This document shows positions 1 through 10,200 of a stretch of DNA of 17,288 bases, piece after piece. The notes under the pieces are model-generated. The model was not told where the DNA came from. It ran no database searches and saw nothing but the letters and a program-made list of their open reading frames with translations. Both the position numbers and the translations under genes were made by a program. The stretch lies in assembly GCA_036394195.1 (NCBI GenBank), contig DASWFO010000197.1:1-17288 (forward strand). Reading direction: 5' to 3'. Position 1 is the first letter of the stretch; each line of letters begins with the position of its first letter. The stretch comes from DATJPD01 sp036394195. GTDB lineage: Bacteria; Pseudomonadota; Alphaproteobacteria; CACIAM-22H2.

Positions 1-61
1 CTCAGCCGTGAGCTCTTCTCAGCCCGATCAGCACGCCGGCGAAGAAGAGCTCGCGGCTGAG
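1..61. repeat. Inverted repeat (foldback) at the window edge
   Basis: Bases 1-19 are the reverse complement of bases 43-61 with one mismatch, leaving a 23-base loop. The repeat lies inside the 3' end of the TauE/SafE gene and creates its stop codon. A near-perfect hairpin exactly at a sequence edge, ending a permease early, looks more like a chimeric or foldback read end than a biological element. A true hairpin cannot be excluded from this sequence alone. Confidence 0.8.
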
Positions 62-643
62 CAGCGACGACCCGCCGAACACGGCGATCTTCATCAGGTT
101 CATCGCCGTCGAGATCGCGGCATCGGTGCCGACCAGCGTCCCGCCGGTGACGCCGGCCGCGAGCAAGGCCGCCACCATCAGCATGCCGGCCCCGCTGAGC
201 GCCCCGGTCAGAAAGCCGTAACCGGCGCCGATCGCCATCAGCCCGCGCTCGTCGAGCGTGAACTTCAGATGCTGAAGGAACCGGCGCAGCGGCACCGTCA
301 CGATCAGAAAGGTTCCGAGCAGGCCCGCGATCGCGTCCGACGACATGCGGGTATAGAGGAAGGCGGTGACGGCCGAAGCCGGCAACGCCGACAGCATGAC
401 CAGGCCCAGCTTGCGCGGCGCCAGCGAGTGCCGGTACGCCCAGACGCGGCTCGCGTTGGCGAAGGTCATCGCCACCGACATGACCGGCACCACCGAGACG
501 ACGCCGACGATCGGCGCCAGGAACGCCGGCAGCACGAGGCCGATGCCGAACCCGGACAGCCCGCCGACGATCGACATCGTGAATGCCACGCCGGCGATGA
601 GAGCGAAGTCCCAGGCACTGACGTCGGCGAGCGCGAATTCCAC
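2..643 (-). CDS. TauE/SafE-family membrane permease, C-terminus probably cut at the window edge
   Basis: Polytopic membrane protein of the sulfite exporter TauE/SafE (DUF81) family, which moves small anions such as sulfite or organosulfonates; the substrate cannot be told here. The reading shows a Gly-rich first helix (GGLSGFGIGLVLPAFLAPI) and the second family repeat (GAGYGFLTGALSGAGMLM), the paired pattern of this family. I chose the GTG at 643-641, four bases after the acylphosphatase stop; the open frame runs further upstream, but there it lies inside that gene. The product is about 213 residues, whereas the family usually has about 250. The last residues after LFFAGVLIGL are encoded by an inverted repeat at the edge (1-19 with 43-61), so the stop at 4-2 is probably not the native one. 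It is the third gene of a minus-strand run with the HEPN-like and acylphosphatase genes. Family assignment is good; substrate unknown. Confidence 0.85.
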   Translation of the reverse strand: MEFALADVSAWDFALIAGVAFTMSIVGGLSGFGIGLVLPAFLAPIVGVVSVVPVMSVAMTFANASRVWAYRHSLAPRKLGLVMLSALPASAVTAFLYTRMSSDAIAGLLGTFLIVTVPLRRFLQHLKFTLDERGLMAIGAGYGFLTGALSGAGMLMVAALLAAGVTGGTLVGTDAAISTAMNLMKIAVFGGSSLLSRELFFAGVLIGLRRAHG

Positions 644-647
644 GCGG

Positions 648-932
648 CTATTCGGTCGGCTTCTGCACGAAGCCGACGTCCCCCGTATCCCGCGCGGCAA
701 AGCGCCGGACCGAATCGACGCGGGCCGCAGGCGGGCCCTCGCGGCACGCCTCGATCATCCCCTCCACCTGCTCCTTCGGGCCGATGAACAGCGCCTCGAC
801 CGAGCCGTCGCGGCGGTTGCGGACCCAGCCGCGCAAGCCGCGTGAGGCGGCCTGATCCACCGTCCAGCCGCGATACCACACGCCCTGGACACGGCCGCTG
901 ATCTCGACCCGGACGGCAACGTCGTCGCTCAT
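648..932 (-). CDS. acyP: Acylphosphatase
   Basis: Small cytoplasmic enzyme that hydrolyses the carboxyl-phosphate bond of acyl phosphates. The 94-residue length is normal for the family. The phosphate-binding signature GRVQGVWYR spans residues 13-21, with the catalytic arginine at 21. The second signature GWVRNRRDGSVEA starts at residue 35, with the catalytic asparagine at 39. The ATG at 932-930 overlaps the stop of the upstream HEPN-like gene as ATGA, so the two are probably translationally coupled. No separate ribosome binding site is evident. The TauE/SafE gene begins four bases after its stop. The physiological substrate of bacterial acylphosphatases is usually unknown, and the neighbours do not settle it. 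Confidence 0.95.
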   Translation of the reverse strand: MSDDVAVRVEISGRVQGVWYRGWTVDQAASRGLRGWVRNRRDGSVEALFIGPKEQVEGMIEACREGPPAARVDSVRRFAARDTGDVGFVQKPTE

Positions 933-1345
933 CGCCGCGACCCCACCCAGGCCTGCGCGAACAGGGTCTTGAAGGCGACGCGGACCGCCCCTTGGGCCAT
1001 CTCCTCGAGCGCCGGCTCGTCGGGCATGTCGGCATCGTCGTGCGACAGATGGACCAGCGCGTTGCGGCGCTCGCGCAGCCAGTCGACGTCGCTCGCGGGC
1101 GCCTCGTCGCCCTGCCGCGCGCGCCGCAGGGTGGCTTCGACCAACGTCCACGCAACGATCACGACCGAGGCCCAGGCGCCGACACAGAACAGCAGCTCAA
1201 GCTCTGCCAGCAAGGCGGCGTCGCGCGGCGCCAGATCAAGCGACTGTGGGCCCGCGTTCACGTCGTGAGCCTGCCAGAACCAGTCGTTGCGCACCGCCCA
1301 CGCCGCCGGTGCGGGAGGTTTCAGCCCGCGCATGTCATTGCCCAT
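929..1345 (-). CDS. HEPN-like domain protein, function unknown
   Basis: A 138-residue protein that I do not recognise by name. It is mostly helical, with a hydrophobic stretch (LLFCVGAWASVVIVAWTLVE, residues 51-70) followed by DWLRERRNALVHL at 88-100. The RNALVH at 94-99 fits the Rx4-6H signature of HEPN domains, where Arg and His form an RNase or nucleotide-binding site in many toxins; related DUF4145-like proteins are often non-catalytic. Possible starts are ATG 1345-1343 (used here) and ATG 1333-1331; the open frame extends into the palindromic repeat upstream, which is not likely to be coding. Neither start has a strong Shine-Dalgarno. It overlaps the acylphosphatase start by four bases and looks like the first gene of that operon. 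The HEPN assignment rests on one short motif and helical context, so it is tentative. Confidence 0.6.
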   Translation of the reverse strand: MGNDMRGLKPPAPAAWAVRNDWFWQAHDVNAGPQSLDLAPRDAALLAELELLFCVGAWASVVIVAWTLVEATLRRARQGDEAPASDVDWLRERRNALVHLSHDDADMPDEPALEEMAQGAVRVAFKTLFAQAWVGSRR

Positions 1346-1366
1346 CACCAACGGTTCGTGCGGAAT

Positions 1367-1486
1367 CCCCCTCACCCGCTCGCTCGCGCTCGCGACCTCT
1401 CCCACGAGGGGAGAGGTTATTGAAGCGTGCGTTTACACCCTCTCCCCTTGTGGGAGAGGAAAGGCGCGAAGCGCCGGGGTGAGGGG
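1367..1486. repeat. Palindromic intergenic repeat, CCCCTCACCC family, copy 1
   Basis: The outer arms are cccctcaccc at 1367-1376 and ggggtgagggg at 1476-1486. Inside are two further hairpins: acctctccc 1395-1403 with gggagaggt 1409-1417, and cctctccc 1439-1446 with gggagagg 1452-1459. The same architecture recurs at 14484-14643. It fills the gap between pccA and the HEPN-like gene, where it could act as a transcript end or RNA-stabilising structure. No T-tract follows the hairpins, so it is not a standard intrinsic terminator. Confidence 0.85.
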
Positions 1487-1509
1487 TCCGCGGCCGCATG
1501 AGCCAAGCC

Positions 1510-3645
<2,136 letters not shown>

Positions 3646-3654
3646 GCGCGGGCG

Positions 3655-3660
3655 ACTATA
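3655..3660 (-). promoter_or_regulatory. Possible -10 element of pccA
   Basis: On the minus strand this reads tatagt, nine bases before the pccA ATG. It would give a nearly leaderless transcript, in keeping with the absence of a Shine-Dalgarno. The matching -35 position (3678-3683, tggcaa) is a poor match, so the call is weak. Confidence 0.25.
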
Positions 3661-3763
3661 CGCACGAAATCAACGCTTTGCCATGGCGTTAATGGACTCT
3701 CAACCGATCATGTTTACGGTCAGGTAACCATCCCTCGGGGGTTCACGGCAGAGGGCGGCTAGT

Positions 3764-4333
3764 ATGACGCAGCAACCGAAGAAGCTAGAGACGGTCGAGC
3801 AGAAGCGAAAGCGGCAGCGCAACGAGGCCCTCGGTCTCGAAATGCTGACCCAGCTCGAGACGCAGGTGCGCGAGATCCTGGACACCGCGGCGGCGATCGA
3901 GGCCGATAACGGCTTCCAGACGTTCGCCAGCTATCGCACGTTCCGCCAGCGGCTCAGCGAGTTCGAAGCCTTCTGCAACGTCATCGAGACGCAGCTGACG
4001 CGGATCGCAAGCGACAAACAAAGCCAGCTCGCGGAGCTGTTCCGCAAGCGGCGCGCCATGGTGCTCGGTCCGGCGATCGCGGCACTCAACGCCTTCTTCG
4101 CGCGGCTCGCCGAGGGTGGTCCGTTGCCGCTCGGCCTGTCCGACGTGCTGAAGTCCGAGCTGCGCGCGCTGAATGATATCCGTGAGATCGTCACGACAGC
4201 AGGCGCCCTCGACGATGCCGATGCGACGATCGTCGCCGAAATCGCGCGGCTGGAAGAGGTGGTCAAATCATTGGTCGACCGTTCGGTCGGTCTCAGCGAC
4301 TTCTCCGAATTGGTCAGCGCGCAGGACGACTAA
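3764..4333 (+). CDS. Hypothetical coiled-coil protein
   Basis: A 189-residue, highly charged and almost entirely helical protein that I cannot assign to a family. The first 25 residues are basic and polar (MTQQPKKLETVEQKRKRQRN). Heptad-like stretches follow at about 27-50, 65-95 and 145-175, suggesting coiled coils. There is no signal peptide, and only a short hydrophobic patch (PAIAALNAFFARLAEG, about 103-118). The start ATG follows agagggcgg at moderate spacing, a weak Shine-Dalgarno. It is divergent from pccA across a 118-bp gap, and converges on the HicA-like gene with only seven bases between the two stops. Its codon use is GC-rich like the surroundings. Its function cannot be inferred from position alone. 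Confidence 0.75.
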   Translation: MTQQPKKLETVEQKRKRQRNEALGLEMLTQLETQVREILDTAAAIEADNGFQTFASYRTFRQRLSEFEAFCNVIETQLTRIASDKQSQLAELFRKRRAMVLGPAIAALNAFFARLAEGGPLPLGLSDVLKSELRALNDIREIVTTAGALDDADATIVAEIARLEEVVKSLVDRSVGLSDFSELVSAQDD

Positions 4334-4340
4334 AGTCGGA

Positions 4341-4580
4341 TCAGACCCGGCTTTGATAGCGCGGGAGTTCCGCGGGATTTAGGCCGAGCTGCTGCACGAT
4401 GTTCTCGACCACCTCCGGCGCCAGCTCCTTGCGCGGTCCAGCCTCCGGCAACTCGGCGGTATGCCGCCCGCAGGTGACCGTCACGCCGGCCGGGCCGAGC
4501 TGCCGGCTCTTCGCGCGCTTGTGCTGGGAGAACTTGCACCCGCGGTCCCTCAGCCATTTGCGGAGGCTGCGGGTCTCCAT
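4341..4580 (-). CDS. HicA-like small protein (YcfA/HicA fold), possibly inactive
   Basis: A 79-residue protein resembling HicA, the mRNA interferase of HicAB toxin-antitoxin pairs, which has a double-stranded-RNA-binding-like fold. It opens with METRSLRKWLRDRGCKF, a typical HicA first helix. It ends with VTVTCGRHTAELPEAGPRKELAPEVVENIVQQLGL, matching the family's second half (strand, then KEL, then the last helix). The active-site region, normally G-S/T-H-H/Y, reads FSQHKRAKSRQ, with a single His at residue 20 and no preceding Gly-Ser/Thr. No HicB-like gene lies beside it. The ATG at 4580-4578 comes one base after the stop of the site-2 protease gene (TGA-G-ATG), so the two are likely co-translated. 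It may be a domesticated or RNA-binding relative rather than a toxin. Confidence 0.7.
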   Translation of the reverse strand: METRSLRKWLRDRGCKFSQHKRAKSRQLGPAGVTVTCGRHTAELPEAGPRKELAPEVVENIVQQLGLNPAELPRYQSRV

Positions 4581-4581
4581 C

Positions 4582-5772
4582 TCAGTCCCCGTGCGCGCCG
4601 GCCGGGCGTGACGGCGGCTCCCGCCAGGCGCCGCGGGGTGGCGGCTCACCCAGATCGCGCCGGAGGTTCAGCGCCTGGAGCATGTCCCGGAGCGTCAGGA
4701 TGCCCTCGAGATGGTCGCCGTCGGCGACCATCAAACGGCTGCGTCCGGCGCCCTGCATGCGCTCGAGCGCCGTCGCGGCGTCGGCCAACGCATCGATCGT
4801 GTTCTCGCGCGAGATCGGCGTCATGACATCGACCGCCCGTGTCGAAGCCCAGTCTGCGCGCGGGATTGCCTTCACCTGCCGCGCGTCGATGGACCCGACC
4901 AGTCGGCCGTTGTTGTCGACGATCGGAACGAGCTTGAGGGAGCGGCCGAGGAAGTGGCTGTCGACGAGGTCGCTCAGGCACGCGTCCGGTGTCCCGGCCA
5001 CGGGCGCCCGCGTCATCAAACTGGCGACCGGTATTCCGGTCAGGGTCTCCCGCGCCACCATCCGCTGGTACGACGCGGCGGCGGCGGCCCGCAGGAACAG
5101 GCCGATCAGGAACAGCCACATGCCGTCGCCGACGCGGCCGATCACCACCTCGAAGATGCCAAGCGCCACCAGCACCAGTCCGAAGGCGCCGCCGACCTGC
5201 GCGGCCACGTCGGTCGCCCAGTGCAGGTCGCGCCGCCAGGCCCACAAGGCCGCGCGCAGGACCCGTCCGCCGTCGAGCGGATAGGCCGGGATCAGGTTGA
5301 AGGCCGCCAGGATCAGGTTGATGCCGCCAAGATACGCGGTGACGCCGATGATCGGGTCCGGAGCGCCGGCGGCGTCGAGCGCGCTGCTCACCGCGTAAAG
5401 AATGACCCCCAGCGCCAGACTGACGGCCGGCCCGGCCAAGGCCATCAGCGCTTCGGCACGCGGGCTCGGCGGCTCGTCCGCCATCTCCGCGGCGCCGCCG
5501 AAGATGAACAGGGTGATGCCCCGGATCTCCATGCCGAAGCGTCGCGCCACCAGCGAATGCGCCAGCTCGTGGAGAACGATCGATGCGAACAGGCCGATCG
5601 CCCCGACGATCGCCATCGAGAAATAGGTGAGCGCGCTGTAGCCCTCGTACATCGAGGGGAAATACCCCACGCTCAGCGACCAGACGATCAGGGCAACGAA
5701 GATCAACCAGGTCAGGTCGAAACGAACTTCGAACCCGAACAGCCGGAACAGGGGGAGACGCTGACCGAACAT
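4582..5772 (-). CDS. Site-2 protease family zinc metalloprotease with two CBS domains
   Basis: Intramembrane metalloprotease of the S2P/M50 family (Rip3-like arrangement), which cuts transmembrane substrates such as anti-sigma factors or signalling proteins. It has 396 residues. Hydrophobic helices begin at about residue 20; the zinc site HELAH is at 68-72 and the second metal motif NLIPAYPLDGGR at 159-170. Two CBS domains follow, at about 248-305 (SLMTRAPV...) and 313-370 (DVMTPISRENTI...), usually sensors of adenine nucleotides. The tail is short and Pro-rich. I chose the ATG at 5772-5770, which begins MFGQRLPLFRLFGFEVRFDL, the normal family N-terminus; upstream codons in the frame look non-coding. 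The HicA-like gene follows after one base. No anti-sigma factor or other obvious substrate is encoded nearby. Confidence 0.93.
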   Translation of the reverse strand: MFGQRLPLFRLFGFEVRFDLTWLIFVALIVWSLSVGYFPSMYEGYSALTYFSMAIVGAIGLFASIVLHELAHSLVARRFGMEIRGITLFIFGGAAEMADEPPSPRAEALMALAGPAVSLALGVILYAVSSALDAAGAPDPIIGVTAYLGGINLILAAFNLIPAYPLDGGRVLRAALWAWRRDLHWATDVAAQVGGAFGLVLVALGIFEVVIGRVGDGMWLFLIGLFLRAAAAASYQRMVARETLTGIPVASLMTRAPVAGTPDACLSDLVDSHFLGRSLKLVPIVDNNGRLVGSIDARQVKAIPRADWASTRAVDVMTPISRENTIDALADAATALERMQGAGRSRLMVADGDHLEGILTLRDMLQALNLRRDLGEPPPRGAWREPPSRPAGAHGD

Positions 5773-5957
5773 GGCGATGGCCTCGGTTACCGGCCGCTCG
5801 CGCAAGCGGGCCAGCGGCGCCGGCGGTTTCCACGTCCACTTGCAAACCCAGGACGCGCCGGCGAGTTCCGGGCTCTTCCCCCGGCGGTGACGCTTCCAGA
5901 TGTTTCCTAGCTTTTTTGCGCCGGTGTCCACGGCATGGTGGTGCCGCGGGTGCGGCG

Positions 5958-5973
5958 ATCGCGGTGACGCGAT
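5958..5973. promoter_or_regulatory. Short inverted repeat upstream of the binding-protein gene, possible operator
   Basis: atcgcg at 5958-5963 and cgcgat at 5968-5973, separated by gtga. It lies 62 bases before the start of the LivK-like gene, in the 263-bp gap between divergent genes, a place where operators occur. The arms are only six bases in GC-rich DNA, so chance is a fair explanation. Confidence 0.2.
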
Positions 5974-6021
5974 ATCATGGGCGGATACGGGGGCTCGTCC
6001 ATGCGGCGCGCCGCCCTGCCT

Positions 6022-6028
6022 GGGGAGG
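6022..6028 (+). promoter_or_regulatory. Ribosome binding site of the LivK-like gene
   Basis: ggggagg lies seven bases before the ATG at 6036. It fixes this start in preference to longer open-frame starts upstream, and places the signal peptide at the N-terminus. Confidence 0.8.
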
Positions 6029-6035
6029 ACATGCC

Positions 6036-7226
6036 ATGACGAGATCGACATCGGCGATTGCGGCGATCGTGGCCGCGCTGCTGGCCACGAGTGGTGCGGC
6101 CGCGCAGACGGTCAAGATCGGCATTATCAACACGTTGTCGGGCCCGGCGGCGTCACTCGGCGTCAACATCGACAATGCCATCAAGCTCTACATGAAGGAG
6201 CACGAGAAAAATCTCCCGCCAGGGGTCAAGATCGAGCTCATCCGCCGCGACGATGGCGGGCCGAACGGCGAGCTGGCCAAGCGTCTGGCGCAGGAGCTGA
6301 TCAGCCGGGACCGGGTGCAGATCCTGACCGGTTTCACATTCACGCCGAACGCCGCGGCGGTGGCGCCGCTGGCGACCGAGGCGAAGATCCCGATGATCCT
6401 GATGAACGCCGGCACGGCGGTCGTGTCGACCTTGTCGCCCTACATCGTGCGCTTCTCGTTCACGATCTGGCAGTCGTGCCTGCCCCTCGGCGAGTGGGCG
6501 GCGCGCAACGGCATCAAGCGGGTCTACACGACGGTCACCGACTATGCCGGCGGGATCGACGCCGAACAGGCCTTCGCCAAGGGCTTCACCGATGCGGGCG
6601 GACAGATCGTCGGCAGCGTGCGCACACCGCTGCAAAGCCCCGATTACGTCCCGTACCTGCAGCGGGTCAAGGACGCGAAGCCCGACGCGGTGTTCGTGTT
6701 CGTGCCGGCGGGCAAGGACGCCACCGCCTATATGAAGGCCTTCGGCGATCTCGGCCTGAAAGACGCCGGGATCAAGCTCATCGGCCCCGGCGACATCACC
6801 ACCGACGAGGAGCTGCCGAACATGGGCGACGTGGCTCTTGGCGTCATGACCATGCAGCATTATTCGGCCGCCGCGACGCGGCCGGCCAATCAGGCGTTCA
6901 TCGAGGCGTGGCGGCGCGAATACGGGCCGCGGGCAACGCCGAGCTTCATGTCGGTCGCGGCGTGGGATGCCATGGCGGCGATCTTCGACGTGGTGCGCGA
7001 GCAGAAGGGCCACATCGACTCAGATCGCACGATCGCACTGCTCAAGGGCTGGAAGACCGACGGGAGCCCGCGCGGCCCGATCATGATCGATCCCGAGACG
7101 CGCGACATCGTGCAGAACGAATACCTGCGCCGCGTCGAAAGGGTGAACGGCGAGCTCGCCAATGTCGAGATCGACATGATCCCGATGGTCAAGGACCCGT
7201 GGAAGATCATCAACGGGAAGAGGTGA
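6036..7226 (+). CDS. LivK-type ABC transporter periplasmic substrate-binding protein
   Basis: Periplasmic binding protein of the Peripla_BP_6 (Leu/Ile/Val, amide and aromatic-acid) class. It has 396 residues, normal for the family. The signal peptide is MTRSTSAIAAIVAALLATSG plus AAA, with likely cleavage after residue 23 before QTVKIGII. The mature N-terminus KIGIINTLSGPAASLG is the standard first strand and loop of this fold. Later landmarks are ILTGFTFTPNAAAVAPLA, YTTVTDYAGGIDAEQAFAKGF and PDAVFVFVPAGKDA. No permease (LivH/LivM) or ATPase (LivF/LivG) genes lie nearby, so it either works with a transporter encoded elsewhere or is an orphan. It is divergent from the site-2 protease gene and faces pccB tail to tail. 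Substrate unknown; hydrophobic amino acids or aromatic or short-chain acids are the family norm. Confidence 0.93.
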   Translation: MTRSTSAIAAIVAALLATSGAAAQTVKIGIINTLSGPAASLGVNIDNAIKLYMKEHEKNLPPGVKIELIRRDDGGPNGELAKRLAQELISRDRVQILTGFTFTPNAAAVAPLATEAKIPMILMNAGTAVVSTLSPYIVRFSFTIWQSCLPLGEWAARNGIKRVYTTVTDYAGGIDAEQAFAKGFTDAGGQIVGSVRTPLQSPDYVPYLQRVKDAKPDAVFVFVPAGKDATAYMKAFGDLGLKDAGIKLIGPGDITTDEELPNMGDVALGVMTMQHYSAAATRPANQAFIEAWRREYGPRATPSFMSVAAWDAMAAIFDVVREQKGHIDSDRTIALLKGWKTDGSPRGPIMIDPETRDIVQNEYLRRVERVNGELANVEIDMIPMVKDPWKIINGKR

Positions 7227-7257
7227 CAAAATCGATAAACTGCAAAGAAGACGTTTT

Positions 7258-7284
7258 TGTCACCCCCGTGAAAGCGGGGGTCCA
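7258..7284. repeat. Palindromic intergenic repeat, GTCA..CCCG family, half copy
   Basis: The hairpin is acccccg at 7262-7268 and cgggggt at 7275-7281, flanked by gtc and by ccatctt. It matches one half of the full element at 14358-14424 (gtcatgcccgcgaaggcggg followed by catcca). It lies between the convergent stops of the LivK-like gene and pccB, where the stem could help end transcripts from both sides. Confidence 0.75.
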
Positions 7285-7309
7285 TCTTCGGCCATCGGGC
7301 GAAGCACGC

Positions 7310-8842
<1,533 letters not shown>

Positions 8843-8846
8843 GATG

Positions 8847-8855
8847 CCTCCCCCG
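8847..8855 (-). promoter_or_regulatory. Ribosome binding site deciding the pccB GTG start
   Basis: On the minus strand this reads cgggggagg, four bases before the GTG at 8842. It supports the 510-residue start over the longer open frame. Confidence 0.7.
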
Positions 8856-8889
8856 ACTCCGTCCGGCCGAGATCGCCAAGGCTTCGACT

Positions 8890-9387
8890 TTAGCCGGGCA
8901 CCCGACCGGCGCAAGGTTTGGATAACAACAGGCCAGGCACCCAGCGCTTCACCCGGTCTCTGTACTCCTCGTAATCACGACCGAACAACCTGTGCAGACG
9001 CCTCTCGTCCCTGCGGACCCGGCGATGGAACCACGCGGCGTTGCCAGCGAGCAGAAGGAGGGCGGCCCACGACTGGAACGTGATCGCGAGTCCCAGGATG
9101 AAGATCAGATGGCCGAGATACATCGGGTTGCGCACATAGCGGTAGGGCCCCTCGACGACCAGCCGCTCGGGCGGGATGTCGATTCCGGGTCCGCCCTTGC
9201 CCCGCCGGCGACGGTAGCGACCGACCTGGCGATACTGGAGATAGCCCCAGATCAGCAGCGGCACGCCCCACGGCACGATCACCAGCCCACCCCGGCGAAG
9301 TGCCAGCTCGACCGCGACGACGACCAGTGGATAAAGAATGAACGTCCGGTTCGGCGTCGTGGCCAGCCAGCTTCCGAGCGCGTTCAT
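8890..9387 (-). CDS. Isoprenylcysteine carboxyl methyltransferase-like membrane protein
   Basis: Integral membrane protein of the ICMT/PEMT methyltransferase superfamily, 165 residues. Hydrophobic helices lie at about 14-30, 36-50, 90-103 and 106-120. The conserved SAM-site core PYRYVRNPMYLG is at residues 81-92, followed by RRDERRLHRLFGRDYEEYRDRVKRWVP (about 125-151). This is the family's usual C-terminal block with the Glu and the EYRxRVxRWxP ending. Bacteria do not generally prenylate proteins in the eukaryotic sense, so the methyl acceptor is unknown. The ATG at 9387-9385 overlaps the marC stop as ATGA, which fixes the start and suggests translational coupling. pccB begins 47 bases after its stop. 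Confidence 0.88.
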   Translation of the reverse strand: MNALGSWLATTPNRTFILYPLVVVAVELALRRGGLVIVPWGVPLLIWGYLQYRQVGRYRRRRGKGGPGIDIPPERLVVEGPYRYVRNPMYLGHLIFILGLAITFQSWAALLLLAGNAAWFHRRVRRDERRLHRLFGRDYEEYRDRVKRWVPGLLLSKPCAGRVPG

Positions 9388-10037
9388 GGATGGGCCAGGG
9401 CGCTGTAGCCGTCCCACAGGATCTCGATGCTGATGCAGAGCAGGATGAACGCCGACAGGCGCACCACCACGTTGGTGCCGCTCTCGCCGAGCATGCGGAT
9501 GATCTGCGCCGCGAAGCGATAGCACAGATAGACGGTGAGCGAGATCGCGAGCAGGCCGGCGATGGCGCCGCTGCCGACCAGCACCAGGTCGGTGACGCTG
9601 GCGGCCCCCTGCGGCCGCTGGCTGCCGAGCGTGATCGCGACCGCGATCGAGCCCGGCCCGACGGTGAGCGGCATGGTGAGCGGATAGAAGGCGTCGATCG
9701 GCCGGTTTTCGCTGGCCGCGGCACCGGCGTCGCTGTGATCCTGAAGCTCGACGTTCTCGTGCAGGAGCTTCCAGGCGAAGGAGGCGACCACGAGGCCGCC
9801 GGCGATGCGCACCACCGGCAGGGTGATGCCGAAGAACTCCAGCACGTAGGAGCCGAGGAACAGCGAGCCGAGGAGCAGGAAGAAGCCGTTGATCGCCACC
9901 TGGGCCGCGAGGGCCCGACGCTTCTCCTCGCTGACCCGCCGCGTCAGGCCGAGAAAGATCGGCGCACCCCCGATCGGGTCGACGATCGGGAACAGCCCGG
10001 CATAGACGAGCAGGAAGGAGTTAATGGCGGAGTTCAT
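9384..10037 (-). CDS. MarC/NAAT family integral membrane protein
   Basis: Six-helix inner membrane protein of the MarC (UPF0056) family, 217 residues, the usual size. The first helix carries the signature FPIVDPIGGAPIFLGLT (about 16-32). The second half carries DAFYPLTMPLTVGPGSIAVA, the matching Pro-Leu-Thr-x-Gly-Pro-Gly motif of the internal repeat. The name comes from the E. coli mar locus, but a resistance role is not established for the family; some members were annotated as amino acid exporters. The ATG start has no clear Shine-Dalgarno. It overlaps the following methyltransferase-like gene by four bases and is probably the first gene of the marC, methyltransferase, pccB series. Confidence 0.92.
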   Translation of the reverse strand: MNSAINSFLLVYAGLFPIVDPIGGAPIFLGLTRRVSEEKRRALAAQVAINGFFLLLGSLFLGSYVLEFFGITLPVVRIAGGLVVASFAWKLLHENVELQDHSDAGAAASENRPIDAFYPLTMPLTVGPGSIAVAITLGSQRPQGAASVTDLVLVGSGAIAGLLAISLTVYLCYRFAAQIIRMLGESGTNVVVRLSAFILLCISIEILWDGYSALAHP

Positions 10038-10104
10038 GACTTTGTTTTAGAGCGCCTCGCTAAAAAACCCGACGCGTCGGCGGAAGGAAGGTGAGAGTCG
10101 TCGC

Positions 10105-10200
10105 GAACGGACCCCCTCACCCTAGTATATAAGAGCCCCTCTCTCGTTCGCTCGGGCATCCGCCCGTGCTCACGGCCTCCCCCCATCAGAATGGGGGCGA
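10105..10200. repeat. Intergenic region with degenerate CCCCTCACCC-type palindrome and a hairpin
   Basis: The 243-bp gap between the MFS gene and marC contains accccctcaccct near 10109-10121, resembling one arm of the repeats at 1367 and 14484, and a clean hairpin: cccccat 10180-10186 with atggggg 10191-10197. The hairpin follows the MFS stop in its direction of transcription, but no T-tract comes after it. I see no small gene in the gap. Confidence 0.5.

Noticed and set aside
8..787. Long plus-strand open frame opposite the TauE and acylphosphatase genes
   Set aside because: Its translation is His/Arg/Asp/Gln-rich with no family features, and it lies antisense to two recognisable genes; this is the usual GC-rich shadow.
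1367..1486. CRISPR-like or insertion-sequence end
   Set aside because: The repeats are nested palindromes without regular spacers, transposase gene or target duplication; they fit intergenic palindromic elements instead.
5909..5920. Run of T (agcttttttgcg) as a terminator in the gap between the protease and binding-protein genes
   Set aside because: No GC-rich stem precedes it on either strand, and it lies between two divergent starts, where no transcript should end.
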